A stretch of 64,000 bases of DNA from positions 85,240,062 to 85,304,061 of the forward strand of contig CM047815.1 in NCBI GenBank assembly GCA_026214975.1, in the 5' to 3' direction. A program made the translations under genes and the position numbers. The notes below the pieces were generated by a model that saw nothing but the letters and a program-made list of their open reading frames with translations, ran no database searches and was not told the DNA's origin. How positions within the stretch are numbered: position 1 is the first letter of the stretch; the number at the start of each line of letters is the position of its first letter. This stretch comes from Gentiana macrophylla. Its lineage: Eukaryota; Streptophyta; Magnoliopsida; Gentianales; Gentianaceae. This document shows positions 34,110 to 43,474 of this stretch, one piece after another.

Positions 34110-35018
34110 TTATAACTTGAGAACCACTCTCTGTAAGGGCAAATATGAAAGGATTCCTGAAGTCAGAGTCGAGAATCCACACATCGCTTTTGATGTCTTT
34201 GATTCTCCTACAACTAGGACCATGTCCTTATCTGAATCATGCTCAGCTGTCACAGTAGATGTGCCAGAACTGTTCTCCTGTTGTTTTTTCCTCTTTGGAC
34301 AATTGGACTTCCAATGTCCATGCTCCTTACAGTAATTGCAAACATCTGTGGATTTAGTGCCTTTGGACCTTGTCTTCTTGGAATTTTTCTTCCTAGACTG
34401 ACCATGCTCTTTTTCACTCTTTGCTCTCTTGAATACTAGTCCAAAGAAATGACTGCTCCTTCTCACCGCCTTATGTCTCAGCTCCCTGGCATGTAAAGCT
34501 GACCTTACATCCTCTAAAGCAACTGTATCATTCCCAACTATGAAGGACTGCACAAAGTTCTCTTAGGAAGCTGGTAATGAAACCAGCAAAATCAAAGAAA
34601 AATCTTCATCCTCAATCGTAACATCAATATTCCTGAGATCATGTAATAATATGTTCATCTAATCAAGATGATCTTTCAACTGAGTCCCCTTATGCATCCT
34701 CAGGCTGAATAGCCTCTTCTTCAGCAGCAACTTGTTGGTCAATGACTTAGTCATATACAGGCTTTCAAGCTTCAACCATATCTTGGTAGCGGTGTCTTCC
34801 TCAGCAACTTCTGTGATAACATCATCAGACAAGCACAACATGATGGTTGAATGTGCTTTCTCCTCCAAACTGGCATAATTTGCTGAACTTGCATGCCCTC
34901 TATCAGATAAAGGAGTCCACAATCCTTGTTGCTTTAACAAGGCCCGCATCTTGATTTGTCACAAACTGAAACTATTCCTCCTTCTAAATTTATCAATCTT
35001 TACATTCATTACTGACAT
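34110..35018 (-). pseudogene. gag and start of protease of element C (Tork/Tnt1-like)
   Basis: ATG at 35018 starts MSVMNVKIDKF. A TGA (34959-34961) replaces the conserved Trp, then KMRALLKQQGLW, STIMLCLSDDVITEVAEED, LESLYMTKSLTNKLLLKKRL, a TAG near 34659, and VGNDTVALEDVRSALHARE. The zinc knuckle CNYCKEHGHWKSNC (34299-34340) is complete. The protease start reads WILDSD near 34164-34183, so an indel falls right at the DSG active site, and WFSSYKQIDGG continues in another frame. Start choice rests on the 5' LTR and primer site 110-120 bp upstream. Confidence 0.92.
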
Positions 35019-35127
35019 CTTTCTAATTAAAGAACAAGCCTTTGATCGTAAAATCCTAGCACCGGTCACCGATCTTGGTGAAGATCAACTCTGTTCAACC
35101 TGCAACTCTCTGAATCTTGAACCTGAC

Positions 35128-35139
35128 GCTCTGATACCA
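35128..35139 (-). promoter_or_regulatory. Primer binding site of element C
   Basis: Minus strand TGGTATCAGAGC, four bases after the LTR end TTTTAACA: initiator tRNA-Met type. Confidence 0.88.
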
Positions 35140-35142
35140 GTT

Positions 35143-35703
35143 TGTTAAAACACAGATGATAAATTTGCAGTTTAAGAAAGATTAAAACAGAAGCAATGCA
35201 AACATAAAGTATGGCGGAAATGATAAAACACAGAAACAAAGAGAACACAGCGATTTAACGTGGTTTCCGGCGTTGTGCCGACTACTCCACAGACAGAAAA
35301 AGAGATATTTTACTATGCACAAAGTTACAAGGATTTTCACACACACTGCACTGATTACAACATTGGTATTTATAGGCACAAATCCCTAACACTAACCGTC
35401 ATTAGATCTCCAGATGTGGACCCCCGCTCCAGCTGTTATCCACCAGATGAAAACTCAACTCAGAACTGACTCTCCCAGACTTGTAATTAGTTGCCCAGAT
35501 GTTGAACTCGCTTATACTTCAAAGAAACTCAAAGACCAAATCGACCATCTGAGCTTGAAGAAACTCGGTTGCACTTCACCAAAATCCGACTTTCACAGAA
35601 TCGAATATACTTACTGAACTGGTCATCATTCTCAGTCTCAGTTTTTCAGATTAGTTCAACTAGATTATTCATCAGTTTAGAGATCAAGTCACCAAAACTG
35701 ACA
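35143..35703 (-). repeat. 5' LTR of element C
   Basis: 561 bp. Minus strand starts TGTCAGTTTTGGTGACTTG, directly inside the TAGGT duplication, and ends TTTTAACA. Matches 21436-21984 through landmarks such as CGATTTAACGTGGTTTCCGG and GTTATCCACCAGATGAAAAC. Confidence 0.9.
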
Positions 35704-35830
35704 TAGGTAATACCATTCTCGCAATATTCTAACTCACAAACCGCCCATTAGAAGGCAATACAATTGACAGGCTTAAGAAATTAATTCATGTTTTTTAATT
35801 TATTTTTGTACCATTTTACCTTCAATTCGA

Positions 35831-36000
35831 TCACAATCTTTTCAGATTGGTAAATTCAATTCCTGACGGGAAGTTGTGGTGAAATTCGCAGCGAATATTG
35901 GCATCAGAGGCCACCAAGCTTGAATCTTGAGAGGCACTAGCTTGTTTAGCAAACAAATCAGCAGCCATATTCAATTCTCTACTCTGTAAATGTGTCTGAT
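35831..36000 (-). pseudogene. Possible RNase H-like C-terminal relic
   Basis: A short minus-strand frame reads QTHLQSRELNMAADLFAKQA, then SASQDSSLVASDANIRCEF and a stop at 35831-35833. The RE.N.AAD.(L/F)AK pattern resembles the end of the RNase H domain of plant LINEs and RVT_3-type proteins (HVPREANxxADxLAK). Only about 57 residues are open and nothing else of such a protein is nearby, so the match may be chance. If real, it is a dead fragment. Confidence 0.35.
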
Positions 36001-36411
36001 AATGTAATTATTCTGAATTACGGAATCATCAATATACCTGTTTCGAGTGACACGACACACATTTAATTCGTTGATAATTATTTAAGCTCTGGTCAAACAT
36101 AATCAATTATGTAAAGACGTGCATTCGTTGTGGCATAACCGTTGTGTCTGCGTTACTCCTCTATCTCTTTAGTATTTTTATTAATGTAAGATCTAAAGGA
36201 AATATGATTAATTACTCAAAAAAAAAAAAAACAATTTTAAAGGATAAAATTGTTATAACTTAGAACAACAACAATTGCCCTATAAAATTACATAATCTTG
36301 TATGCAGATAAAGATTATTCAGCCAAGTTCGACAGGAGCTTAGCAACAGAGGCAAAATCACTCAATATATTACACCATACATATAGATATAATATTTATA
36401 AAATATCCCCT
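36001..36411. other. Spacer downstream of the nsLTP gene
   Basis: AT-rich. It should contain the 3' end and polyadenylation region of the minus-strand gene; candidate signals exist in the plus-strand TTATA/ATTTAT runs at about 36370-36400, but none stands out. Confidence 0.35.
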
Positions 36412-36481
36412 TTAGAATGAAGTCATAGACCATGCATAAAGATGCATGGATTTAGAGGGTTCCTCAACTGCAAGTTGTCCT

Positions 36482-36769
36482 TTAACATCTGGGAATACCA
36501 ATCCTGCAAATTCTGGAAACAGTTCTGGCGGTTGAAGGGCTAATAAGATGCCGCAAACTCGGGTATTTCCTAAGATACCCACAGTAGCAAGGCAATTGCT
36601 GCCTGAGTGCAAAGCAACATTGCGGGGATGGAGGAGATCCGCGCCCAAGCACTGCAGCGCATGGCCTCTGCAGTGCACCCAGGTTGCATACTGCAGCGGC
36701 TGAGAGGTTAGCTCCGGCCAGAATGAGTAGTAGTAGCATTGCAAAAACAGCAAGGCTTGATGTCCTCAT
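36482..36769 (-). CDS. Nonspecific lipid transfer protein, type 2-like
   Basis: An intact 95-codon single-exon frame from a true ATG at 36769 to TAA at 36482-36484. Residues 1-26 (MRTSSLAVFAMLLLLILAGA) form a secretory signal peptide, cut probably after Ala-Ala-Ala near residue 26. The mature part has the eight-cysteine motif: C-X8-C-X13-CC-X8-C-X-C-X24-C-X6-C, ending GIPRC, close to the type 2 nsLTP spacing. The residue between the paired CxC cysteines is Tyr. Such small secreted proteins bind lipids in a helical cavity stapled by four disulfides and act at the cell wall or cuticle, in pollen walls or in defence. The length is normal, no defect is seen and GC content is higher than around it. 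The other frame (36412-36753) is a shadow. Confidence 0.93.
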   Translation of the reverse strand: MRTSSLAVFAMLLLLILAGANLSAAAVCNLGALQRPCAAVLGRGSPPSPQCCFALRQQLPCYCGYLRKYPSLRHLISPSTARTVSRICRIGIPRC

Positions 36770-36827
36770 TTTGGGGATAAGAAAGGAGACTTGAGGTAGT
36801 GCTGTAAGTGGCTTAACTAGTTGTTTT

Positions 36828-36835
36828 CATTTATA
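36828..36835 (-). promoter_or_regulatory. Candidate TATA box of the nsLTP gene
   Basis: Minus strand TATAAATG lies about 60 bp upstream of the ATG, giving room for a short 5' leader. Sequence and spacing fit a plant TATA box. Confidence 0.55.
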
Positions 36836-38679
36836 GGAAACCGAATGTATGTTTCGCTTATTTTATTATTTTTTTTTTTTTCGTGAAGACCCCAGTATTC
36901 GGGACAAACTCACCCGACTAATCCTGGCTTTCTTGATGCAGAATAGTGTCTGTAGATTCATTTCTTGATCAGAACTAAGGACATAACGCTTGAGAGGAAA
37001 ATTGAATAAGTGATGTGACCTTATAGACATTCTCAAATCACTTGTTATTATATCGGTTTATTGTTTTTAATTTTTTTGAGTAATGCCAAGTGTTGAGTCA
37101 ATAATAAAATGTACACAATACATGTTATACTTTAAAGATTATGATTAATACTTGTTGATAGATGAAAGTTATATCACAATTAATGATGAAAGATTTTCTA
37201 TATCTATTTTGGTGTATAAAATTTTAATTACTATTAATTTGTTTAGCATTCAATGAATTGATTGCAAAATTCTTACTTCATTGGTGCAGTGGATTAAGAT
37301 AAGATGATTGTAACATGAAAAGATATGAAAAGAAAAAAAATAATTATTTATTGTTTTAAGCATGTGATGTAGTTTCTTTCTTTTATCGGGTACAGTATTA
37401 AGAAATGGAGTATTTATTTATACACCGCGATTCTACCGATACATTATAATACAATTACATCATACGAGAACGATTTTCAGAAAATTCAATTATTAAGTCA
37501 ATAATCGACTTTTTAAAGGTTTATTATGAAAATCAACATTTTCAAAATCGATTCTTGAATCTTTGAGAATTATTGAGCTGTGGTGGACAGATTAAAATTT
37601 TGACTATGGTGCAAATAATGCCCCTTTAAGAAAAAAAGATTATTCTATTGATAAAATACTAAAATAATTTCGGTTGTCTTTAACATTAATTATGAGGAAT
37701 CTTATCGATTGATATATCAGTGGTCCAAAATATTTGAGTTGTCTTTGTTTTGTCAAGAGGGACGTCTACCTTTAACTCTTCCTAAAATTCCCCCTATCAC
37801 AGGGCACATGTCATTATCCTAATAGACTAGGCTTAAAGCAAAAAAAAAAAAAAAAAAAAAAAAAGGTGTGAGCTCATATAATTGGTTCGGAATGTTTATG
37901 CCGGCATAGAGAAACAAATGACAGACTATATAAAATAATACTACAAACTAAAACTATAAAAATAAACATATAACAAAAAGAAGAATAGATGAATAGATTT
38001 TTCTTATTACTTCATATCTACATACAAATAAGACATGAGAGGTCTCATACATATGATACAATAGTGAGATTAGCATGATCTGAATTAGTATGCGTGGCAC
38101 TTAATGTCCATATCCGAGTCTTCTCGGCAAGCGGGTTGATATGGGCTTAGCCCAACATGGGACCTTACATAACAAAGACTTCAGCAAAGTCCATCTCAGA
38201 TATGGCACATGTCGCTATATGTTCTTTGATAAACATGTTGATGTGATAAGTCTCTCTTCTCATTCAACCGATATAGTGCATGTTCACATCGGTCTTGAAC
38301 TCTCAGCTCGGGGAAAAGCATTATCATTGACCTCAGGTATCCGGAATCCGCCACAAAGCGGACATAATCTCACAATGGTAACTGCTACAATAATGGCCCT
38401 GTGATTTCTGCCCCATTATGACATGAGCTACAAACCGCTCCGTGATCTAAGACATGTTACTACCACATGCATCAAAGCATTAACTCCCACTATTGAGTTC
38501 TACATAAAGGACCATCTCCCTACAAAAGCATAACAAGGTTATTAGCTTGATCCCAAAATCTTTGATGCGTGAAGCGATCAATCACAACTCAAGCTTCAAC
38601 AATAATTCATCAATAAATTCACCAATCTTGTAGTTGGGTTATCTTCACGAGGCCCCATTTACCCGAAACACAATCTGTT
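36836..38679. other. Intergenic region upstream of the nsLTP gene
   Basis: Likely promoter-side sequence, then AT-rich DNA with homopolymers (T run near 36870, a 24-bp A run at 37841-37864). From about 38090 to 38660 the composition changes (ATGGGCTTAGCCCAACATGGG, CAAAGCGGACATAATC) and resembles LTR sequence, but no second copy is in the window. The open frame 38141-38404 matches nothing known. Confidence 0.4.
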
Positions 38680-38684
38680 TATAT

Positions 38685-39061
38685 TGTTAGTTAATAGGCC
38701 AAAGCCCAATCCTTTTATTTAACTTTGTTACCACATCGGCATATTGACTTGAAGTTGCCAACTTTGGTTAGAATAAATAGGTTTAGCGTATTGTTTTTTT
38801 TATAGTGTACCAATGTATCATTGAGATGTACCAAATCGAGATAAACTCTCAATTGCCTTAGCTATTTGACTATTGTTTTTAGGCTTTAGGAGAGTTGTAT
38901 CTTTTGTAATCCTCCTCCATAGTAATATTTTCTCTTTCACCCGTGGACTAGTCGGACATTGCCGGAAACCATGTAAATTTGGTGTTTTGTCTTTTTCCTT
39001 CTGCTTAGTTATTTTGTGTTACCGTCGTTAAGGGCTATCGCTCGGTTTGTTTTTCCTAACA
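38685..39061 (+). repeat. 5' LTR of element B
   Basis: TGTTAGTTAATAGGCCAAAG to TTTTCCTAACA. CCTCCTCCATAGTAATATTTT and GGGCTATCGCTCG are shared with all LTRs of elements A and B. Confidence 0.93.
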
Positions 39062-39064
39062 AAA

Positions 39065-39083
39065 TGGTATCAGAGCTGAGGTT
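39065..39083 (+). promoter_or_regulatory. Primer binding site of element B
   Basis: TGGTATCAGAGCTGAGGTT, three bases after the LTR: perfect initiator tRNA-Met type core. Confidence 0.88.
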
Positions 39084-39122
39084 ATTTCCGAAGTTTTTCT
39101 GAGCTTTTGATAATTAGCCATC

Positions 39123-39900
39123 ATGACGGAAACTAAGTATTATTTTGAGAAGTTAGACAGAAACGCCAACTTCGGATGTGGCGATTGAAGATGGAGGCTA
39201 TCTTTGATTCGGAGGGCTTCGATATCATACCGCTTGGGAAGGAGATAAAACTAGAGAAAATGTCAGATGAGAAGTTTGATGGTATCGACAAGAAAGGCTA
39301 GGTCGTATCATCTTGTGTCTTTCTCGATGAGGTTTTAAGAGAGGTATCCACCGAGGTTGAGATAAGGATTTGTGGGAAAATTTAAAATCCTCATACATGA
39401 AGAAACCGTGGAGAATATACTTTATTTAAAGCAGAGTTTGTATATGATTCGTATGTCTGAAAGTTCATCTATATTATCGTACTTAGATAAATTTGATTCC
39501 CTGCTTATGGATTTGAGTAATATAAATGCTAAGATTGATGATGAGGATCAGGTCTGTTGTTATTATGTTCGCTTCCCTAGTCGTTTATGCATTTTAGGTA
39601 AACAATGCTTTATGGTAAGGATAATATTTCTTACAAGGAAATTAAGTCGATTTTGAAATCGAAAGAGCAGATTGATAAAGATATAACTGAGGGAAGTAGT
39701 GGTAGTCAGGCAGACGTGCTGATAGTTCGGGGCAGATCAAATAAGAAGGATACAGAGAGTGAAAAATATGTTTTGAATCCCAGACATAAAGATTTGACGT
39801 GCAATTATTGTTAAAAGATCAGGCCTATCAAATCTGATTGCTTTCGACTTAAGAACAAAGAAAAGCGTGAATAGAAGAAAGAGCGTGGTAAAGAGTCTAG
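39123..39900 (+). pseudogene. gag of element B
   Basis: ATG at 39123 opens MTETKYYFEKLDRNANFG, then shifts. Recognisable blocks: RLKMEAIFDSEGFDI-like text, [58 protein letters not shown] and [21 protein letters not shown]. The zinc-knuckle region (about 39797-39840) reads CNYC, a stop, then KIRPIKSDC, so the Gly-His of the knuckle is replaced. The same protein family as gag in element A, with independent breaks. Confidence 0.9.
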
Positions 39901-39954
39901 TTAGGCCGGTTTCGTTGAAGATGAGAGTGATGGAGATACATTCTTTGTTGATGA

Positions 39955-40465
39955 ATGGATCCTGGATTCTGGTTGCACGTATCATATGTGTCCCAATAGG
40001 GATTGGTTTTCCATGTATGATTCAGTTCAAGGTAGAGTTGTTTCGTTGGGCAACAACGCAGTCTACAAGGTTTATGGTATTGGTAAGGTAGAATCAAGAC
40101 CTATGATGGTGTTGTTTAAACACTTGAGAAAGTCAGACATGTTCCGGATTTGAAGAAAAATATTATCTCTTTGGGCGCACTTGAGACTCTTGGATTTAGG
40201 TACACCGCTGAAGGTGGAGTTTTGAAAGTAATTAAAAGTGCTCTTGTTGTTATGAAAGCTTGCAGCTCTGGTGGTTTGTATGTTTTGCAGGGATCCATAG
40301 TTATTGGCACTTCGCGATCTCTATGTCATCCCGCTTAGAGTTAGTTATTACAAAGCGTCGTCCATTTGTTAAGTTCAAGCGTTACTTGGACTTATTTGAC
40401 ACAATCTGAAGACTTTGAAGTTTGTGGAGAAAGAGTAGTATTATTATTTCGGATGTGGTCTTTGT
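39955..40465 (+). pseudogene. Protease and gag-pre-integrase remnant of element B
   Basis: WILDSGCTYHMCPNRDW (DSG intact; unlike element A, no stop follows), then FSMYDSVQGRVVSLGNNAVYKV, RHVPDLKKNIISLGALETLG and GGLYVLQGSIVIGTS in two frames. It stops being pol-like at the same point as element A and is cut by the solo LTR five bases further on. Confidence 0.88.
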
Positions 40466-42063
40466 CCCATGTTAAGGGTGATTTTATACGCTTTATAAGG
40501 ATATATTTTATATCAATATTCCCATATATGGATGTTTTTCATAGAAATCGAGCTTATAATCGATTAATTGAGTAAATGATGTTTTTAATAGCTAAATCTC
40601 AAAACGTAACGAAATTATGTGCTTAAATGATGATTTTATGTTATTTTGGAAATACGTTACGCTTTCGTATGTTTTCCTATTGTTGTAGATACTCATTGAT
40701 GATGGAAGAGAGGATTTTAGAGAGCCAAATTCGTGCTTGGAAAGGATCAATCAAAGTTATGGAAGATTGAAAGATATAAGGAAAGAAATCAATCAAGATA
40801 AATGTCGGAAAATCAGGATTCCGGGTAGTGACGACCTTGCAACGCAGTTCTTGATATGATATACACTTATTTGACTCTCGACCTCAAGAGAAGAGTTATA
40901 GGGCTTGAAGAGAGGATCTCTACAGGATTTTGAATCACTCCATTCCGACTTACGAGGCCCGAGATATGAGCATTACAAGTTTGGATGCTGTTGCTGAAAA
41001 TAGTGGACGGGCGTCCGACCTTATGAACGCCCGTCCGGCACCAAGTTATCAGAGCAACCGACTTGATTTTTCTATAAAAGAAGCTGCGATTCCAACCCTA
41101 ATTACATCAGATTTTTCATACGAAAATTACACAGACAAAGCAACGCTTTCGAGCTTTCAAGTGATCACCCGAGCCTTGTGCTCGGGTGATCGGGGTTAGA
41201 TTAGGTCTTTTATTTTGTTTGTTTTTCCTTCGCTTCTTGAACCATGATGATGTTTTGAGGTTGAATAAACATGGAGCAGCCATGGATATCTTTCTCGCAG
41301 CGCGTTTTTTACTTTCTTTCTCCTGATATCTTGTAAGTTTAAATTCCAAGTTCGTATCTTTTCTATGATTATTTGTTATTGCAAATTTATATCGAAAGAT
41401 GTTTGCGATTGATGTTTACCGTAGGACGAAAGTCGGTGTAAACGCGAGATCACCATAGGAAAGAATAGACGCTTTTGATCTATGTCAAACGAAAGTTGAT
41501 AGGTTGAATGTCTAGGTTGTTAGATCTAGTAAATCTTGCACCTTGGTTTATTTTATGATGCGTTAATCTCGAAATCGAAAGATAGAGATTGATAGGCTAA
41601 TTCATCTACGAAAGTAGGAATTCATACGCTTGATAGGTGAAACCACAACTTGAATTAAATCACTATAAGATAATCTAGGGAAGAAATTAAGGGTTGCGGG
41701 ATGGTGGATTATGATTTGTTCCATGTTTAATCGCTTGACCATTATCATGTTCGTTAGATAGATTTATTGTTGTAGCTTAGATTTATTTTATGTTGATCGC
41801 AACTATCTTTCCGGCTTTGGATTAACAATCCTCTGTCCAGCTTTACTTTTCCGTTTTAGTTTAGGTTTAGGTTTTAGTTAATAAAGAAGGATTAATTAGA
41901 TTAGATTCAATAGCCCTTTTCCTCGAGGATCGATACCCGTGCATTTATCCAACTTTACTAGCAACTACCCGGTATTCGGCCGGTTAGGAGGTAGTTTTGC
42001 ATGGTAGTATAGGTTTTATAAATTTTCTTTTGTTTTAATGATGCAAAATCTCCCAACATCCCA
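40465..42063 (+). mobile_element. Solo LTR of a gypsy-type element, TSD TCCCA
   Basis: A 1589-bp block (40470-42058) starting TGTTAAGGGTGATTTTATACG and ending AAAATCTCCCAACA, with TCCCA on both sides (40465-40469, 42059-42063). Features such as GAGGATCGATACCCGTGCA near its end and the GGACGGGCGTCC / ACGCCCGTCC words are typical of large plant gypsy LTRs. No interior or second LTR remains, so it arose by LTR-LTR recombination. The frames at 40930-41199 and 41116-41349 are LTR sequence. Confidence 0.88.
41163..41191. repeat. Perfect 12-bp hairpin inside the solo LTR
   Basis: GATCACCCGAGC, loop CTTGT, GCTCGGGTGATC. It could fold in the transcript. No function can be assigned. Confidence 0.6.
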
Positions 42064-42074
42064 ATGTGGAGGTT

Positions 42075-42451
42075 TGTTAGTTAATAGGCCAAAGCCCAAT
42101 CTTTTATTTAACTTTGTTCCCACATCGGCATATTGACTTGAAGTTGCCGACTTTGGATAGAATAAGTAGATTTAGCATGCTGTTTTTTTTATAGTGTACC
42201 AAGGTATCATTGAGATGTACCAAATCGAGATAAACTCTCAATTGCCTTAGCTATTTGGCTATTGTTTTTAGGCTTAAGGAGAGTTGTATCTTTTGTAATC
42301 CTCCTCCATAGTAATATTTTCTCTTTCGCTCGTGGACTAGTCGGCACATTGCCGGAAACCACGTAAATTTGGTGTTTTGTCTTTTTCCTTCCGGTTAGTT
42401 ATTTTGTGTTACCGTCGTTAAGGGCTATCGCTCGATTTGTTTTTCCTAACA
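42075..42451 (+). repeat. 3' LTR of element B
   Basis: TGTTAGTTAATAGGCC to TTTTTCCTAACA, same length as the 5' LTR. Preceded by the purine tract TGTGGAGGTT (42065-42074). Confidence 0.93.
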
Positions 42452-42456
42452 TATAT

Positions 42457-42841
42457 CTCTGACAATTTTGACCATCATCATATATAAAGAAAGACTATAT
42501 GTGACTTGTTTTACAATAAATTATACATTAGACAAAACGTAAATGTATGTGACTTAATTTTGGACTTTGTAACTTATACAATGAATTGAACAATGACTCT
42601 TGATGTTTCTTAAGTAAAAACATCCATACTATTCGGTTCATATCACTCCCATTGAATGTCTACATATACACAAACAATATGCATGGCATGTTAAAACCTT
42701 AAGGAAAAATCTTCTGAGAAAAATCTTAATAAAGGAAAAGAGTACATATTTATTTTTGTATTATTTCTCTATTAGAAATATTTTATAAATATATTGGAAT
42801 ATATTTCTAAAGTATTCCTATAATTCTCCTTTGATCCGAGC
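42457..42841. other. Spacer, probably 3' tail of the copia relic to the right
   Basis: AT-rich. It lies downstream (minus strand) of the RNase H tail, where a purine tract and LTR would be expected, but neither was identified. Confidence 0.35.
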
Positions 42842-43021
42842 ATCAATTGGGATTTGGGATCTTTAGTCGCCGCATCCCGATGTTCTTCATGAGTCTTTCG
42901 GACCTTGCAGTTGGTAGTGCCTTGGTACATAAATATGTTGGATTCTCGCTCGAACGGATTTGCTCCATATTAATTTCACCCTGCTTTTGTAATTCATGGG
43001 TAAAGAAGAATTTCGACGAAA
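42842..43021 (-). pseudogene. C-terminal tail of a copia RNase H
   Basis: The minus-strand frame reads SSKFFFTHELQKQGEINM, QIRSSENP, LCTKALPTARSERLM and NIGMRRLK, and stops at 42842-42844. It follows the copia consensus THxLQ..G.I.V..IRS.DN.ADLFTK.LP...F..L...IGMRRLR. The Ala-Asp of the NxADLFTK motif is changed to Thr-Tyr (NPTYLCTK). Only about 60 residues remain; the rest of pol is gone and no LTR partner is seen. Confidence 0.75.
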
Positions 43022-43474
43022 AAATGCTATGTTCTATCTCCTTTCATATATACATATCTACTAATCTACTAATTCTATTTAAGGCCAAGGAACTAGGCCA
43101 GGGGTGCAGCCACGCTCCTAATTTCCTCTCCAAAATGAGTTAAAGTGGTAGTTCCATTGGCTGTCACGTTGCGTGTTTTTCTTACACATAGGCAAGTTTA
43201 TTTTTTCCCTTTATTTCTCTTTCATATTCTTCCGGATGGGTTTCCGTATTTTCCCGTAAAAAAATTTAATGTAATAAAAGAAAAAAAATTCAGAAAGAGA
43301 AAAGGAAAAATCATGTATCTGCTCGACGGTGGCACCAAAGATTCCGGATGCACCGCATTACCCGTGGTCCTCAACTTAATATGTTGGATATTGGTTGTCC
43401 TTGGTGTTGGATGCAGAGGTCGGTATCATATCGTTGTCATTCCAAATTGTTAAAAGGATGGAAAATGATATGTG
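43022..43474. other. Spacer, nothing recognised
   Basis: Contains open frames at 43145-43453 and 43348-43536 without family resemblance, and purine-rich text at 43260-43310. Confidence 0.35.

Larger units (their letters stand above)
21431..35708 (-). mobile_element. Element C: minus-strand Tork-type copia with two nested insertions, TSD TAGGT
   Basis: TAGGT flanks both sides (21431-21435 and 35704-35708). The 5' LTR is on the right (35143-35703) and the 3' LTR on the left. Reading right to left there are primer site, gag, protease, integrase (cut by E), reverse transcriptase and RNase H (cut by D). Without D and E it would be about 5.3 kb, a normal copia length. Coding sequence resumes across both insertions, fixing the order C first, then D and E. 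Premature stops and frameshifts make it inactive. Confidence 0.93.
38680..42456 (+). mobile_element. Element B: second gag-only Tork derivative, TSD TATAT
   Basis: LTRs of 377 bp each at 38685-39061 and 42075-42451, flanked by TATAT at 38680-38684 and 42452-42456. Take away the nested solo LTR with one TSD copy and the interior is about 1.42 kb, as in element A, with the same gag, protease start and the same jump (TTTGAAGTTTGTGGAGAAAG.. to CCCA(A)xGTGGAG) to the purine tract. Integrase, RT and RNase H are missing. The LTRs differ at roughly 18 positions by eye, about 95% identity. Confidence 0.93.

Noticed and set aside
36412..36753. 113-residue minus-strand frame overlapping the nsLTP gene
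   Set aside because: It is the shifted frame of the nsLTP coding sequence. The in-frame version has the signal peptide and eight cysteines; this one has neither.
38090..38660. A further LTR element left of element B
   Set aside because: Composition looks LTR-like, but no second copy, primer site or TG..CA boundary could be fixed.
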